Shown: positions 42,829 to 52,522 of the stretch, piece after piece
Position numbering within the stretch: position 1 is the stretch's first letter
Layout of the letters: every line of letters starts with the position of its first letter
Assembly (NCBI RefSeq): GCF_009296025.1
Contig: NZ_CP045178.1
Coordinates: 5,332,001-5,396,000, forward strand
Source: Streptomyces tsukubensis
Lineage (GTDB): Bacteria > Actinomycetota > Actinomycetes > Streptomycetales > Streptomycetaceae
Length of the DNA: 64,000 bases
Reading direction: 5' to 3'
Notes under the pieces: generated by a model
Told to the model about the DNA's origin: nothing
Databases searched by the model: none
The model's input: only the letters and a program-made list of their open reading frames with translations
Made by a program: the position numbers and the translations under genes

Positions 42829-44967
42829 GTGACCCACACGACCGATCACCGTCACTCCGTGCCCTCGCCGCCACCGTCCAAGCCCTCGGGTCCGCTCGCG
42901 CGGGTGCGTGCGCGGTTCCCCGCCCTGGTCGGCACTCTGCTCGGCGGGGGCGTGGCGGCCGGACTCGGGCTCGGTGCGTCGGCGGTTCTGATCCTCACGT
43001 TCTGGATCAGTTCGCCGTTCCCCGACAGCGGTCCGGCCGGAGCGCTGCACCTCGCGGCCTCGTTGTGGTTCCTGGCGCACGGAGCCGACCTGGTCAGAAC
43101 GGACTCGTTGACGGGGGCGTCGGCGCCCCTGGGGGTGGCGCCGCTGCTGCTGGTCGTCGTGCCGCTGTGGCTGGTCCACCGCGCGGCGAAGGAGGCCACG
43201 GAACCCCTGGCGCCCGGGGAACCCTCCGCCGTCTGGGGGGTGGCCGCGGGCTATCTGCTGGTCGGCGGGGCCGCGCTCGTCTACGCGGAGACCGGTGGCC
43301 TACGGCCTTCCCTGCCGGGCGCCCTGCTCCTGCCGTCGGCCGTCGCGGTCATCGGCACCGTCTCCGGCATGCGGGCGGCACGGGCGGGCCTCGGCCCCTG
43401 GCGCGCACGCCGACCGGGTGGCCCCTGGCCCGCACCCCTGCGGCGCTTCTTCCGCCGGGAGGTGACGGAGGCGGTACTGCGCTGCGCCGCCGTCACCACA
43501 CTGGTACTGGTCGGCGGCGGCGCGCTGCTCGTCGCGGTGTCGCTCACCTGGCACGGGGCCTTCGCGCGGGAGGCGTTCGCCGAGCTGACACAGGAGTGGT
43601 CGGGGCGGTTCGGGGTCCTGCTGCTCTCGGCCGCGCTGGTGCCGAACGCGGCGGTGTGGGGCGCGTCCTACGGGCTCGGCTCCGGGTTCGAGCTGGGTGT
43701 GGGACGCGCGATGTCGCCGCTGGCCGGGGATCCGGCACCGCTGCTGCCGCCCTTCCCGCTGCTCGCCGCCGTGCCCGAACACGGCCAGGGCACCCTCCTC
43801 AACTGGTCGGCCGCGGCGGTGCCCCTGGCCGCCGGGGTGGCCGTCGCGTGGTTCACCGGGCGGGCGGCGGCGCCGCGGCGCGACCCGGAACACGTCCCCT
43901 GGTCGCGCACGACGACCGTACTCGCCGCCGGTTGCGCCGCCCTGCTGTGCGCGGTGGCCCTAGCCGCCCTCGCCTCGTTGGCGGGGGGCCCCATGGGCGA
44001 CGGCAGGTTCGCCGAGTTCGGGCCCGTCTGGTGGCGGGCGGGGGCGGCGGCTCTCGCCTGGACCGCTCTCATCGGTCCGCCGGGGGCGTTGGGCGTACGG
44101 GCCTGGCGGCTGAGGACTCGGCGCGTCAAACGGTCTGGTGGCTCCGGCGGGGTGGGCGAGGTACGGGACGTGGGTCGTAACCGGAAGGCGAAGCCCCCCA
44201 TTGCGACGGCAGGGAAAACGACGCCCGGCGACCACGCTGATCTCGACGACCACGCTGGTCTCGGCGGTCCCGGCGGTCCCGGCGGTCCCGGCGGTCTCGG
44301 CGGTCTCGGCGGTCTCGGCGGTCTCGGCGGTCTCGGAGGCTTCGGTGACCACGGTGACCTTGGTGAATGCGGTGACCAGGGTGACCCTGGTGAATTCGGT
44401 GGCCTCAGTGTCCTTCGTGACCTCCTCGACTCGGGCGACTTCGATGACGTGCCGGTCGCCGATGCCGATGTGGTCGACGCGTCCGACGCGGCTGATGTGT
44501 CCAACGACACCGATGCGAAGGGCGTCGGCAGAGGGAACACCGGGGCGGCGGCCGGCGGTGCCTCGGCAGTCGGAGAAGAAGCGACGTCAGGGAGGGATCG
44601 GGAACGGACCACACCCTGGTGGCGTCCCGGTCGCTCCCGTTCCCGCCGTCGTGGGCCGGACGCGGCTGCGAACTCCGGTACCGAGCAGTACGCCCCGTAC
44701 GACTTCCTGCCCATGAACGGCACGGTGGGCTCGGACGGTACGGGTGGCCCGGACGGAGCGGCCCCCGGCTGGCAGGACGATGAGCAGGGCCGCCGACACC
44801 GTTGGGCCGCACTTAAGGAGGCGGCGGCCGGTGTCTCCCCGGACGTGCCACCTGATACGCCTGCCGTCGAGGGGCGGTCGCACACGGAGGAGAGATCCGG
44901 TGGCGGGAAAGAGGCAAAGGAGGGAGAGGGGGAGGGAGAGGGGAACGAGAGCTCTGCCAAGGGATAA
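42829..44967 (+). CDS. DUF6350 polytopic membrane protein (PerM-like)
   Basis: 712 residues. About ten hydrophobic segments fill residues 20-430, in the pattern of the DUF6350/PerM family, which in actinobacteria is linked to cell division and often precedes purN. The C-terminal 280 residues are a low-complexity cytoplasmic tail: a GGLGG run encoded by a 9-bp repeat, Asp-rich [12 protein letters not shown] segments, and a basic RSRSRRRG patch. The GTG at 42829 was chosen, with GGGAG 9 nt upstream. An ATG at 42821 in another frame gives only a 3-codon ORF whose stop overlaps this start. Confidence 0.75.
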   Translation: MTHTTDHRHSVPSPPPSKPSGPLARVRARFPALVGTLLGGGVAAGLGLGASAVLILTFWISSPFPDSGPAGALHLAASLWFLAHGADLVRTDSLTGASAPLGVAPLLLVVVPLWLVHRAAKEATEPLAPGEPSAVWGVAAGYLLVGGAALVYAETGGLRPSLPGALLLPSAVAVIGTVSGMRAARAGLGPWRARRPGGPWPAPLRRFFRREVTEAVLRCAAVTTLVLVGGGALLVAVSLTWHGAFAREAFAELTQEWSGRFGVLLLSAALVPNAAVWGASYGLGSGFELGVGRAMSPLAGDPAPLLPPFPLLAAVPEHGQGTLLNWSAAAVPLAAGVAVAWFTGRAAAPRRDPEHVPWSRTTTVLAAGCAALLCAVALAALASLAGGPMGDGRFAEFGPVWWRAGAAALAWTALIGPPGALGVRAWRLRTRRVKRSGGSGGVGEVRDVGRNRKAKPPIATAGKTTPGDHADLDDHAGLGGPGGPGGPGGLGGLGGLGGLGGLGGFGDHGDLGECGDQGDPGEFGGLSVLRDLLDSGDFDDVPVADADVVDASDAADVSNDTDAKGVGRGNTGAAAGGASAVGEEATSGRDRERTTPWWRPGRSRSRRRGPDAAANSGTEQYAPYDFLPMNGTVGSDGTGGPDGAAPGWQDDEQGRRHRWAALKEAAAGVSPDVPPDTPAVEGRSHTEERSGGGKEAKEGEGEGEGNESSAKG
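44260..44340 (+). repeat. 9-bp in-frame tandem repeat coding for Gly-Gly-Leu/Pro
   Basis: Nine copies of C(T/C)CGGCGGT, the first three variants reading Gly-Gly-Pro and later ones Gly-Gly-Leu, inside the tail of the DUF6350 gene. It keeps frame and is probably length-variable between strains. Confidence 0.85.
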
Positions 44968-45087
44968 GCGCCGGACAGGGGAAGGTCGTGTCGTCGAAGG
45001 CGTCACCCATCGTCTTGAAACCACTCATTTGGGTGTACGCCAGGCATATTTCAACCCCCGGACTGGCTGTGCCCCTACATTCCTCGC

Positions 45088-46044
45088 ATGGTCAGCTCAC
45101 CCCACGAAGCGATGCACCGGGTCTTCCAGCAGGACCCCACGCTCTTCGCCCGGGTCTTCCGCACCCTCGGCATGCCGGTCGACGACCCCGTCGCGGTCAC
45201 CGTGCTCCCCACCGACCTCACCGAGACCAGCCCCGTCGAACGCCGGGTCGACACCCTGCTGCGCGTGACGGGCAAGGAGGAGGAGTCCTTCCTCCTCGCC
45301 GTCGAGGCCCAGGGCAGGAGAGACCCCGCCAAACCCCGCGCCTGGGCCTACTACGTCACCTACCTGGCCAACAAATACGCCCTGCCGACCGTCCTGATGG
45401 TCGTCTGCCAGGACCGCCGCACCGCCACCTGGGCCGCCGAACCCCGCCGGATGGGCATCCCGCAATGCCCCACCGTCACCGTCCAGCCACTGGTCGTCGG
45501 CCCGCACAACATGCCCCTGATCACCGACCCCGAACAGGCCGGCACGGACATCCCCCTCACCGTCCTCTCCGCGGTGACCCACGCCGCCGACCCGGACATC
45601 GGTACGATACTGAAAGCACTCTCCACCGCCCTGCGGGGCGTCACGGAGGACGAGGCCAACGCCTACGTCGAACTCACCGCACAAGGCCTGAGCAAAAGCA
45701 GGGCCGCAGAACAGTGGAGGAACCTCGTGGCCGCAGACCTCTCCTTCTTCACCTCCCCCCTCTCCGAAAGCATCCGCGACGAAGGACGCAACGAAGGACG
45801 GGCCGAGGGGCGCGACGAGGGGCGGGCCGAGGGGCGGGCCCAGGACATCCTCCGCCTGCTCGACGGGCGGGGAGTCCCCCTCCTCGACGCCGACCGCGAC
45901 CGCATCACCCACTGTCACGACCTCGACGTTCTCAGTCGCTGGTTCGGCCGCGCCATCACCGCCACCACCGCCGAAGAGGTCTTCGCCGACGCCCCCACGG
46001 GCACCCCCACCGGCACCACCCCGGGCGGTCAGCCCCAGAGCTGA
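45088..46044 (+). CDS. Rpn-type PD-(D/E)xK nuclease (recombination-promoting nuclease family)
   Basis: 318 residues. The N-terminal ~130 residues fit the Rpn/transposase_31-like nuclease core, with Asp55 in RRVDTLLRV and Glu73-x-Gln75 in LLAVEAQGRRD, then a long helical middle. The C-terminal third has an EGR repeat (RDEGRNEGRAEGRDEGRAEGR) and a helical end. In enterobacteria such proteins are toxic DNases with roles in phage defence and are restrained by a short form made from an internal start. Here an internal GGAGGA-GTG at 45727 is in frame (Val214). Family membership is assigned from motifs, at moderate strength. Confidence 0.72.
   Translation: MVSSPHEAMHRVFQQDPTLFARVFRTLGMPVDDPVAVTVLPTDLTETSPVERRVDTLLRVTGKEEESFLLAVEAQGRRDPAKPRAWAYYVTYLANKYALPTVLMVVCQDRRTATWAAEPRRMGIPQCPTVTVQPLVVGPHNMPLITDPEQAGTDIPLTVLSAVTHAADPDIGTILKALSTALRGVTEDEANAYVELTAQGLSKSRAAEQWRNLVAADLSFFTSPLSESIRDEGRNEGRAEGRDEGRAEGRAQDILRLLDGRGVPLLDADRDRITHCHDLDVLSRWFGRAITATTAEEVFADAPTGTPTGTTPGGQPQS
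45727..46044 (+). CDS. internal in-frame start: predicted short Rpn form (RpnS-like)
   Basis: AGTGGAGGAA stands 5 nt before an in-frame GTG (Val214 of the Rpn protein), an excellent Streptomyces ribosome binding site inside a gene. It would produce a 105-residue protein with only the EGR-repeat and C-terminal helical domain, without the nuclease core. This is the architecture described for intragenic RpnS antitoxins. Translation from it is predicted, not shown. Confidence 0.5.
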   Translation: MAADLSFFTSPLSESIRDEGRNEGRAEGRDEGRAEGRAQDILRLLDGRGVPLLDADRDRITHCHDLDVLSRWFGRAITATTAEEVFADAPTGTPTGTTPGGQPQS

Positions 46045-46133
46045 CGTGGAAGCCGCCGGACAGGGCGCCTGCTACGAATGGCCGTCGTCCTGTCCGCGAC
46101 AGAGCGGGCACCGCAGAACAGTGGAGGAACCCC

Positions 46134-46427
46134 GTGGCCGCAGACCTCTCCTTCTTCACCTCCCCCCTCTCCGAAAGCATCCGCGACGAAGGACGCAACG
46201 AAGGACGGGCCGAGGGGCGCGACGAGGGGCGGGCCCAGGACATCCTCCGCCTGCTCGACGGGCGGGGAGTCCCCCTCCTCGACGCCGACCGCGACCGCAT
46301 CACCCACTGTCACGACCTCGACGTTCTCAGCCGCTGGTTCGGCCGCGCCATCACCGCCACCACCGCCGAAGAGGTCTTCGCCGACGCCCCCACCGACACC
46401 ACCCCGGGCGGTCAGCCCCAGAGCTGA
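46134..46427 (+). CDS. free-standing RpnS-like protein from the duplicated 3' segment
   Basis: 97 residues, begun by a GTG with AGTGGAGGAA 5 nt upstream. It is nearly identical to the last 105 residues of the Rpn protein, minus two 4-residue deletions: VAADLSFFTSPLSES, then EGR repeats, then the helix containing DADRDRITHCHDLDVLSRWF. The frame is intact to the stop. It may be a functional extra antitoxin-like copy or a pseudogene fragment left by recombination. The intact frame, its ribosome binding site and the near-identity favour something recent and possibly used. Confidence 0.5.
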   Translation: MAADLSFFTSPLSESIRDEGRNEGRAEGRDEGRAQDILRLLDGRGVPLLDADRDRITHCHDLDVLSRWFGRAITATTAEEVFADAPTDTTPGGQPQS

Positions 46428-46545
46428 CGTGGAAGCCGCCGGACAGGGCGCCTGCTACGAGTGGCCGTCGTCCTGTCCGCGACAGAGCGGGCACTCCCTG
46501 ACACCCACCGCCCGCAAGCGCCTCACCGCTCGGTTCTTGTCGCCG

Positions 46546-47643
46546 TTAGTCCTTGATGCCGAGCAGCGGCCGCAGGTCCTTCGGCATCAGGTGGTCGCAG
46601 GACTGCTGGGACGCGGTGGTGAGGGCGTCGTTCACGCAGGTGTAGTAGTCGCGGTAGATGAGCTGGGCCGAGAAGACCCCCGCCACCATGAGGAGGGCGA
46701 GAGACGCGGTGACGATGCCGCTGACCGCCGCCGTCATCTGCTGCCGTGCCGCGCCGGTCGGCGTCGCGCCCGCGGGGCGGCCGTCCGGAGGGGGAGCGGA
46801 GGCCGGGCGGAAGGCGGTGGCGGTCGTCCCGCCGTCCGCGGTGGACGACTGACCCGAGGCCGGGGTGCCGTCCGCCGAGCCGGGCTTGGAGCGCAGGGCG
46901 CTGATCCCCCAGTAAAGGGAGAGCGCGCCGAGCAGCAGGGCCACATATGTCCAGCTGAAGATGGCGAAGAAGAACGCCCACATGCCTCCGAGCAGCGCGT
47001 AGCGCGCGCGGCGCTGCACCGGGTCGGTCGGGTCCCAGCGGGGCGCTCCGCCGGGGCCCCCGGGGCCTGTGGGACCCTCGGGCCCGTTCTGTCGCCCGGG
47101 ACGGTCGCCGAATCCGCCGCCCGTCGACCGGTCTGGCTGCTGCCCGCTCCACTGGCCGCTCCACGGGGAGTGACCACCGTCGTCCTGGCCGCCGCCCGAG
47201 TCGCGCGGCGGGCGGCGAGGCTGCCACGGGCGGTCTGGGCTGCCCTCGGGCGGCGGAGCGAAGGGGTTGTCGGAAGGCACGCCCCCCGAGGCTGATTTAT
47301 CGGTTGAATCGGGTGAATCGGGTGAATCGGAAGACCCGGATGCTCCTGGCTCTCCGGGTGCCCCGGAAGTCTCGGAGGTCCCGGCCGACTCCGAGGAACC
47401 CGCGGAAGTACCCGCAGACGAACCCGAGGGCGAATCCGAACCCGAAGATGAAGAGGACGGTGAGGCGCCAGGGGAACGGTTCTCGCGCAGCAGCGGTGAG
47501 CCTGGTCCCGCTGGCCCCCCTCCCGGCGTGACTCCGTGCAGGGCCCCGAGCACTCCGTACGCGGACGACGGCACGGTCGAGTGCGCGTCGGCCGCGGTGG
47601 ACTGCGGGAGGCTGAGGGTCGCGCGGGGGCGTCGGTCGGGCAT
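46546..47643 (-). CDS. Pro/Gly/Ser-rich membrane protein (DUF4190-like C-terminus)
   Basis: 365 residues from the ATG at 47643. A long Ser/Pro/Gly/Asp-rich region precedes two membrane helices (about 220-250; GGMWAFFFAIFSWTYVALLLGALSLYWGI) and a third (SGIVTASLALLMVAGVFS, about 310-328), with a short C-terminal segment holding two Cys (YYTCVNDALTTASQQSCDHL). The core resembles small DUF4190-type membrane proteins of Streptomyces. The start is uncertain: AAGGGGAAG precedes the ATG at 47643, while a GTG at 47280 begins a more family-like SDNPFAPPPEG but has poor ribosome-binding spacing. Codons between 47280 and 47600 are less GC3-biased than normal. Confidence 0.6.
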   Translation of the reverse strand: MPDRRPRATLSLPQSTAADAHSTVPSSAYGVLGALHGVTPGGGPAGPGSPLLRENRSPGASPSSSSSGSDSPSGSSAGTSAGSSESAGTSETSGAPGEPGASGSSDSPDSPDSTDKSASGGVPSDNPFAPPPEGSPDRPWQPRRPPRDSGGGQDDGGHSPWSGQWSGQQPDRSTGGGFGDRPGRQNGPEGPTGPGGPGGAPRWDPTDPVQRRARYALLGGMWAFFFAIFSWTYVALLLGALSLYWGISALRSKPGSADGTPASGQSSTADGGTTATAFRPASAPPPDGRPAGATPTGAARQQMTAAVSGIVTASLALLMVAGVFSAQLIYRDYYTCVNDALTTASQQSCDHLMPKDLRPLLGIKD

Positions 47644-48152
47644 CAGGTGTGCGTCTTCCCCTTGTATACGGGTGGCTGTCTCGTCGGCGGCTTGTGGCTG
47701 TCGTCGGCGGATGGTGATGCGGGGTGCGGGTTGCGGGTTGTGCTGTGTAATGCGGGGTGTGAAGCGGGTCGTGCTGTGTGCTGTGCCCGCGTCGGGAGAT
47801 CGGCGGGCTGTGATTGGTCGGCGTCGGGAGATCGGCGGGCGGCTCACGGCGGTTCGGTTGTCACGGAAGCGTCGCACCCGCCCTGAAGAGGCGGGATCCC
47901 CTTGACGCTACCTTCCGGCCGGGTCCGCCGTCCCGTGTGGTCCTGCGGGGGCCCACTTCCGGGCCCATGGGGACGCGGATGAGAGTGCCGGTATCGTTGC
48001 TGACGGCCGGCCGCTTCGTAGAGTTCCCCGTATCGCGCGCCATGAAGCCTTCGTGTGAATCCACAAAGAGGGCACATGAGCGAAGACCGCCAGTGCGGTG
48101 CGCGTCCGGTCGGCCGACCGTGCAGAGCGTCACCCCGAGAAAGGGCCCCGCT
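47644..48152. other. leader/promoter region of purN, with a 20-bp direct repeat
   Basis: A 20-bp word, GCGTCGGGAGATCGGCGGGC, occurs at 47789-47808 and 47821-47840. A possible promoter lies at 47997-48024. The region also has loose GTGCTGTGTG words near 47740-47785. No gene is supported. Confidence 0.45.
47997..48024 (+). promoter_or_regulatory. possible purNH promoter
   Basis: TTGCTG (47997-48002), 16 bp, then TAGAGT (48019-48024). The -10 fits TAnnnT; the -35 is a half match. It would give a leader of about 120 nt before the purN GTG. Confidence 0.35.
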
Positions 48153-48800
48153 GTGGCCACCCTGCCCCCCAGTGCCGTACCCCGGCGCGTGGTCGTCCTG
48201 GTCTCCGGATCCGGCACCAATCTCCAGGCGCTGCTCGACGCGGTCGCCGCGGAAGGACCGGCTGCGTACGGAGCCGAGATCGTCGCCGTGGGCGCCGACC
48301 GTGACGGCATCGCCGGCCTGGAACGGGCACGCGCGGCGGGACTGCCGACCTTTGTCTGCCGGGTCAAGGACCACGCGAGCCGCGAGGAATGGGACCAGGC
48401 GCTCGCCGAGGCCATCTCCGCGTACGAGCCGGAGCTCGTGGTCTCCGCCGGTTTCATGAAGATCGTCGGCAAGGAGTTCCTCGCCAGGTTCGGCGGCCGT
48501 TTCATCAACACGCACCCCGCACTGCTGCCCAGTTTCCCCGGCGCGCACGGCGTACGGGACGCCCTCGCGCACGGCGTGAAGGTCACCGGCTGCACCGTCC
48601 ACTTCGTCGACGACGGCGTCGACACGGGCCCGATCATCGCCCAGGGCGCGGTGGACGTGGTCGAAGAGGACTCACCGGAGGGGGAGGCAGCCCTCCATCA
48701 GCGCATCAAGGACATCGAGCGACGGCTGCTCGTCGAGGTCGTGGGGCGTCTCGCCCGCCGCGGCTACCGCATTGAAGGACGAAAGGTACTGGATCCGTGA
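48153..48800 (+). CDS. purN: phosphoribosylglycinamide formyltransferase
   Basis: 215 residues. PurN adds the first formyl group in purine synthesis using 10-formyl-tetrahydrofolate. The sequence shows [16 protein letters not shown] (phosphate loop), the catalytic stretch [19 protein letters not shown] and [17 protein letters not shown]. The GTG at 48153 is chosen for GAAAGGG about 8 nt upstream and family length. Its stop overlaps the purH GTG as GTGA, so the two are coupled. Confidence 0.95.
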   Translation: MATLPPSAVPRRVVVLVSGSGTNLQALLDAVAAEGPAAYGAEIVAVGADRDGIAGLERARAAGLPTFVCRVKDHASREEWDQALAEAISAYEPELVVSAGFMKIVGKEFLARFGGRFINTHPALLPSFPGAHGVRDALAHGVKVTGCTVHFVDDGVDTGPIIAQGAVDVVEEDSPEGEAALHQRIKDIERRLLVEVVGRLARRGYRIEGRKVLDP

Positions 48801-50404
48801 CTACCGAGTCCGCCTCCGCCGGGGGCACGAACTCCGCCGCGAACGCCGCGAGCAGCGGGAAGCGCCCCATCCGCCGCGCGCTCATCAGCGTCTACGACAA
48901 GACCGGGCTCGAAGAGCTCGCACGCGGGCTGCACGAGGCGGGCGTCCAACTCGTCTCCACGGGTTCCACCGCGGGCAGGATCGCCGCCGCGGGCGTGCCC
49001 GTCACCAAGGTCGAGGAACTCACCGGCTTCCCCGAGTGTCTGGACGGCCGCGTCAAGACCCTGCACCCCAAGGTCCACGCGGGCATCCTCGCCGACCTGC
49101 GCCTCGAAACCCACCGGACGCAACTGGCCGAGCTGGGCGTCGAACCGTTCGACCTGGTCGTCAGCAACCTGTACCCCTTCAAGGAGACCGTCGCCTCCGG
49201 GGCCACCCCCGACGAGTGTGTCGAGCAGATCGACATCGGCGGCCCCTCGATGGTCCGCGCCGCCGCCAAGAACCACCCGTCGGTCGCCATCGTCACCAGC
49301 CCCGACCGGTACGCCGACGTCCTCGCCGCCCTCGGCGACGGCGGCTTCGACCTGACCACCCGCAGGCGGCTCGCGGCCGAGGCGTTCCAGCACACCGCCG
49401 CGTACGACGTGGCGGTGGCCTCCTGGTTCGCCGACGGGTACGCGGCGGCCGACGACTCGGGGTTCCCCGACTTCCTCGGGCAGACCTACGCACGCAAGAA
49501 CGTCCTGCGCTACGGCGAGAACCCGCACCAGGGCGCCGCACTGTACGTCGACGGCACCGGCGGTCTCGCCGACGCCGAGCAGTTGCACGGCAAGGAGATG
49601 TCGTACAACAACTACACGGACACCGACGCCGCGCGCCGGGCCGCGTTCGACCACGCGGAGCCGTGCGTGGCGATCATCAAGCACGCCAACCCCTGTGGCA
49701 TCGCCATCGGTGACGACGTCGCCGAGGCCCACCGCAAGGCGCACGCCTGTGACTCGCTGTCCGCCTTCGGCGGGGTGATCGCCGTCAACCGCCCGGTCTC
49801 CGTCGCGATGGCCGAGCAGGTCGCCGAGATCTTCACCGAGGTCATCGTGGCGCCCGACTACGAGGACGGCGCGGTCGAGGTCCTGGCACGCAAGAAGAAC
49901 ATCCGGGTGCTGCGCGCTCCCGGCGCCCCCGCGCACTCCGTCGAGGTCAAGCCCGTCGACGGCGGCGCGCTCCTCCAGGTCACCGACCGGCTCCAGGCCG
50001 AGGGTGACGACCCGGCCAACTGGACCCTCGCCACCGGTGAGGCGCTCTCCGCCGACCAGCTGCGCGAGCTGGCCTTCGCGTGGAAGGCGTGCCGGGCCGT
50101 CAAGTCCAACGCGATCCTGCTCGCCAAGGACGGCGGTTCCGTTGGCGTCGGCATGGGCCAGGTCAACCGCGTGGACTCCGCCAAACTCGCCGTGGAACGA
50201 GCGGGCGCCGAGCGTGCCCAGGGCTCCTACGCGGCCTCCGACGCGTTCTTCCCCTTCCCGGACGGGCTTGAGGTGCTGCTCGCTGCCGGCGTCAAGGCCG
50301 TGGTGCAGCCCGGCGGTTCCGTCCGTGACGAGCTGGCCGTGGAAGCGGCGAAGAAGGCCGGAGCGACGATGTACTTCACCGGGACGCGGCACTTCTTCCA
50401 CTGA
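48797..50404 (+). CDS. purH: bifunctional AICAR formyltransferase / IMP cyclohydrolase
   Basis: 535 residues. The N-terminal MGS-like IMP cyclohydrolase domain ([32 protein letters not shown]) and the AICAR transformylase domain ([39 protein letters not shown]) are complete. It performs the last two steps to IMP. It is translated from a GTG overlapping the purN stop and followed by a strong terminator. Confidence 0.97.
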   Translation: MTTESASAGGTNSAANAASSGKRPIRRALISVYDKTGLEELARGLHEAGVQLVSTGSTAGRIAAAGVPVTKVEELTGFPECLDGRVKTLHPKVHAGILADLRLETHRTQLAELGVEPFDLVVSNLYPFKETVASGATPDECVEQIDIGGPSMVRAAAKNHPSVAIVTSPDRYADVLAALGDGGFDLTTRRRLAAEAFQHTAAYDVAVASWFADGYAAADDSGFPDFLGQTYARKNVLRYGENPHQGAALYVDGTGGLADAEQLHGKEMSYNNYTDTDAARRAAFDHAEPCVAIIKHANPCGIAIGDDVAEAHRKAHACDSLSAFGGVIAVNRPVSVAMAEQVAEIFTEVIVAPDYEDGAVEVLARKKNIRVLRAPGAPAHSVEVKPVDGGALLQVTDRLQAEGDDPANWTLATGEALSADQLRELAFAWKACRAVKSNAILLAKDGGSVGVGMGQVNRVDSAKLAVERAGAERAQGSYAASDAFFPFPDGLEVLLAAGVKAVVQPGGSVRDELAVEAAKKAGATMYFTGTRHFFH

Positions 50405-50467
50405 TCCGCCCCACCTCTTCCACTGATCCGCGATCGGAGTACGCCGGACCCGGCGGCCCCGCGTGAC

Positions 50468-50514
50468 ACGGCGAAGGCCACGCCTCCCCGCAGGGATGGC
50501 GTGGCCTTCGCCGT
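50468..50514. terminator. terminator after purH
   Basis: A perfect 17-bp inverted repeat (50468-50484 with 50498-50514, 13-nt loop), 64 bp beyond the purH stop and convergent to the RDD gene. Confidence 0.88.
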
Positions 50515-50570
50515 GAGGCGCGGCGGGGGTCAATGGCGCCCTCGCCGCTGTGCTGTCGCCGCCGCGCGAC

Positions 50571-50610
50571 CGCGTCTCCGCGTCTCCGCGTCTCCGCGTC
50601 TCCGCGTCTC
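50571..50610. repeat. 8-bp tandem repeat (CGCGTCTC)5
   Basis: Five perfect copies, just beyond the 3' end of the minus-strand RDD gene. Likely a slippage-prone tract without coding role. Confidence 0.9.
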
Positions 50611-50627
50611 CGCGGCTTCGTGTGGTC

Positions 50628-51392
50628 CTACTTCTTGACGACCAGGGTGCCCGCGGCACGGTCGTGCCAGCCCTGGAGCTTGCCCGAGTTGTCGAAGAAG
50701 GGCGAGAGGTAGACGAGGAGGGCGCCGATGTAGCAGAGGAAGGCGCCGACCATCGGGATGATGTACCGGATGAACCCGGCACCCAGACCGGGGTTACCGC
50801 CCGTGCTCTCCTTGACGACCCGCAGGCCGACCGCCATCTTGCCGAAGGTCGCGCCGACGAGCGACACCATCAGCCACTCGTAGAGCAGCGTGAAGCCGGC
50901 GATCACGGCGAGCCAGGTGAACATGACGGTGACGAAGCCCGCGCTGGCGTCGTTCACACAGCTTGAGTAGTCGACGGAGGCCGGGTCGCAGTCCTTGACG
51001 ACACCCACCGCTCCCGCGAGACCCACGGCCATGATGATGCCGACGATGACGCCGACCGCCACCCCGTCGATCAGACGGGCACCGAGCCTGCGGCCCATCG
51101 TCGCGACCTCGACGGTGCCGAGACCGGGGACGTTGATGTAGCCGTTGTTGGCCTGGAGGGTGCCGGGCTGCTGCGGGTAGGCGCCGTAAGGCTGCTGCTG
51201 GCCGTGCTGGGGGTAGCCGTAGGGGTCCTGGCCCTGCTGCGGGACACCCTGCGGAGCCTGCTGCGGGTAGCCGTAACCGGCCTGTTCCTGCTGGGGGTAT
51301 CCGTACCCCGGTCCCTGGCCGGGCTGGCCAGGCTGTCCCGGCGGCTGCTGAGGCGGCTGCCCGTAGGGGTTGTTCGAATCGCCGAAACTCAT
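50628..51392 (-). CDS. RDD-family membrane protein with Gln/Pro/Gly/Tyr-rich N-terminus
   Basis: 254 residues. The first ~90 are low complexity with YGYPQQ-type repeats. The RDD domain follows with GRRLGARLIDGVAVGVIVGI (the RDD triad Arg-Leu-Ile-Asp segment), three membrane helices and the closing FDNSGKLQGWHDRAAGTLVVK typical of the family. Roles are mostly unknown; some RDD proteins act in ion transport. GGAGGAA about 8 nt upstream fixes the ATG at 51392. It is divergent from folD. Confidence 0.85.
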   Translation of the reverse strand: MSFGDSNNPYGQPPQQPPGQPGQPGQGPGYGYPQQEQAGYGYPQQAPQGVPQQGQDPYGYPQHGQQQPYGAYPQQPGTLQANNGYINVPGLGTVEVATMGRRLGARLIDGVAVGVIVGIIMAVGLAGAVGVVKDCDPASVDYSSCVNDASAGFVTVMFTWLAVIAGFTLLYEWLMVSLVGATFGKMAVGLRVVKESTGGNPGLGAGFIRYIIPMVGAFLCYIGALLVYLSPFFDNSGKLQGWHDRAAGTLVVKK

Positions 51393-51547
51393 GGCGGTGT
51401 TCCTCCGTCGGGATGTGCGGGGACGACGCGGCCCGCGCGGAGGTGGCCGGAATACAAGCGGTGGCGTCCCCCCGGCACTGCCCGCGAATGTGTGTGGCGC
51501 CATCGTTCTAAAACTGTGGCCGCGTTGTCCAGCCAGAACCTGTATGC

Positions 51548-51607
51548 GTTGCGTAAGCGCAACAGTCCGTACCTGATCGGGACAACAGTGAGTACCTGAT
51601 TGGAACA
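51548..51607. promoter_or_regulatory. folD/RDD divergent region: inverted and direct repeats
   Basis: GTTGCG-TAAG-CGCAAC (51548-51563) is a 6-bp inverted repeat. It is followed by two 16-bp direct repeats, GTACCTGATCGGGACA (51569-51584) and GTACCTGATTGGAACA (51592-51607), 23 bp apart and 30 bp before the folD ATG. They resemble tandem operator half-sites or two promoter copies. Confidence 0.45.
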
Positions 51608-51636
51608 GAGGACAGGTCATCCGCGAAGATGGGCAC

Positions 51637-52497
51637 ATGACCGCCCAGATTCTCGACGGCAAGGCCACCGCAGCCGCGATCAAGACCGAACTGACCGCCC
51701 GCGTGGCGGACCTCAAGACCAAGGGCATCACCCCTGGTCTCGGCACCGTGTTGGTCGGTGACGACCCGGGCAGCCAGAAGTACGTCGCGGGCAAGCACCG
51801 CGACTGCGCCCAGGTCGGCATCGCCTCCATCCAGCGTGAACTTTCGGCCACCGCCACGCAGGAGGAGATCGAGGCGGTCGTCCGCGAGCTCAACGCCGAC
51901 GACGAGTGCACCGGCTACATCGTCCAGCTCCCGCTCCCCAAGGGCATCGACGAGAACCGCGTGCTGGAGCTGATGGACCCCGACAAGGACGCCGACGGCC
52001 TGCACCCGATGAATCTCGGCCGTCTTGTCCTGGGCGAGCCGGCGCCCCTGCCCTGCACTCCGTACGGGATCATCCGGCTGCTGCGCGAGCACGGGGTGGA
52101 GATCAAGGGCGCCGAGGTCGTCGTGGTGGGCCGAGGCGTCACCATCGGCAGGCCCATGCCGCTGCTGCTGTCCCGCCGTTCGGAGAACGCGACGGTCACC
52201 CAGTGCCACACGGGCACCCGTGACCTCGCCGCCCATCTGCGGCGCGCGGACATCGTGATCGCGGCGGCAGGGGTACCGCACCTCATCAAGCCGGAGGACG
52301 TGAAGCCCGGCGCGGCGGTACTGGATGTCGGCGTCTCGCGCGACGAGAACGGCAAGATCGTCGGAGACGTGCACCCGGGCGTCGCCGAGGTCGCGGGCTG
52401 GCTCTCGCCGAACCCGGGCGGGGTCGGGCCCATGACCCGCGCGCAGTTGCTCGTCAATGTCGTCGAGGCCGCGGAGCGGTCCGCCGCCACCAGCTGA
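51637..52497 (+). CDS. folD: methylenetetrahydrofolate dehydrogenase / cyclohydrolase
   Basis: 286 residues. FolD interconverts methylene-, methenyl- and 10-formyl-tetrahydrofolate and so supplies PurN and PurH. It has the active-site Tyr49 and Lys53 (YVAGKH), the QLPLPKGID loop, the [13 protein letters not shown]-binding loop and the C-terminal [17 protein letters not shown]. The DUF3017 gene follows after 25 bp. Confidence 0.96.
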   Translation: MTAQILDGKATAAAIKTELTARVADLKTKGITPGLGTVLVGDDPGSQKYVAGKHRDCAQVGIASIQRELSATATQEEIEAVVRELNADDECTGYIVQLPLPKGIDENRVLELMDPDKDADGLHPMNLGRLVLGEPAPLPCTPYGIIRLLREHGVEIKGAEVVVVGRGVTIGRPMPLLLSRRSENATVTQCHTGTRDLAAHLRRADIVIAAAGVPHLIKPEDVKPGAAVLDVGVSRDENGKIVGDVHPGVAEVAGWLSPNPGGVGPMTRAQLLVNVVEAAERSAATS

Positions 52498-52522
52498 TCC
52501 CGAACCGGAAGAGGACGACCCC

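Larger units (their letters stand above)
45704..46493 (+). repeat. tandem duplication of the 3' part of the Rpn gene
   Basis: Unit 1 is 45704-46110 (407 bp) and unit 2 is 46111-46493 (383 bp). They begin with the same CCGCAGAACAGTGGAGG and are about 99% identical apart from two 12-bp in-frame deletions in unit 2: one EGRA repeat and one Pro/Thr/Gly stretch. Each unit includes the internal ribosome binding site, the GTG, the C-terminal coding part, the stop and about 65 bp of 3' flank. Confidence 0.95.

Noticed and set aside
44988..46427. A 479-residue plus-strand frame across the Rpn locus
   Set aside because: Its first 380 residues are Arg/Pro/His-rich noise in the wrong frame of the Rpn gene. 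Only the last 97 residues, from the GTG at 46134, are real coding sequence, created by the duplication.
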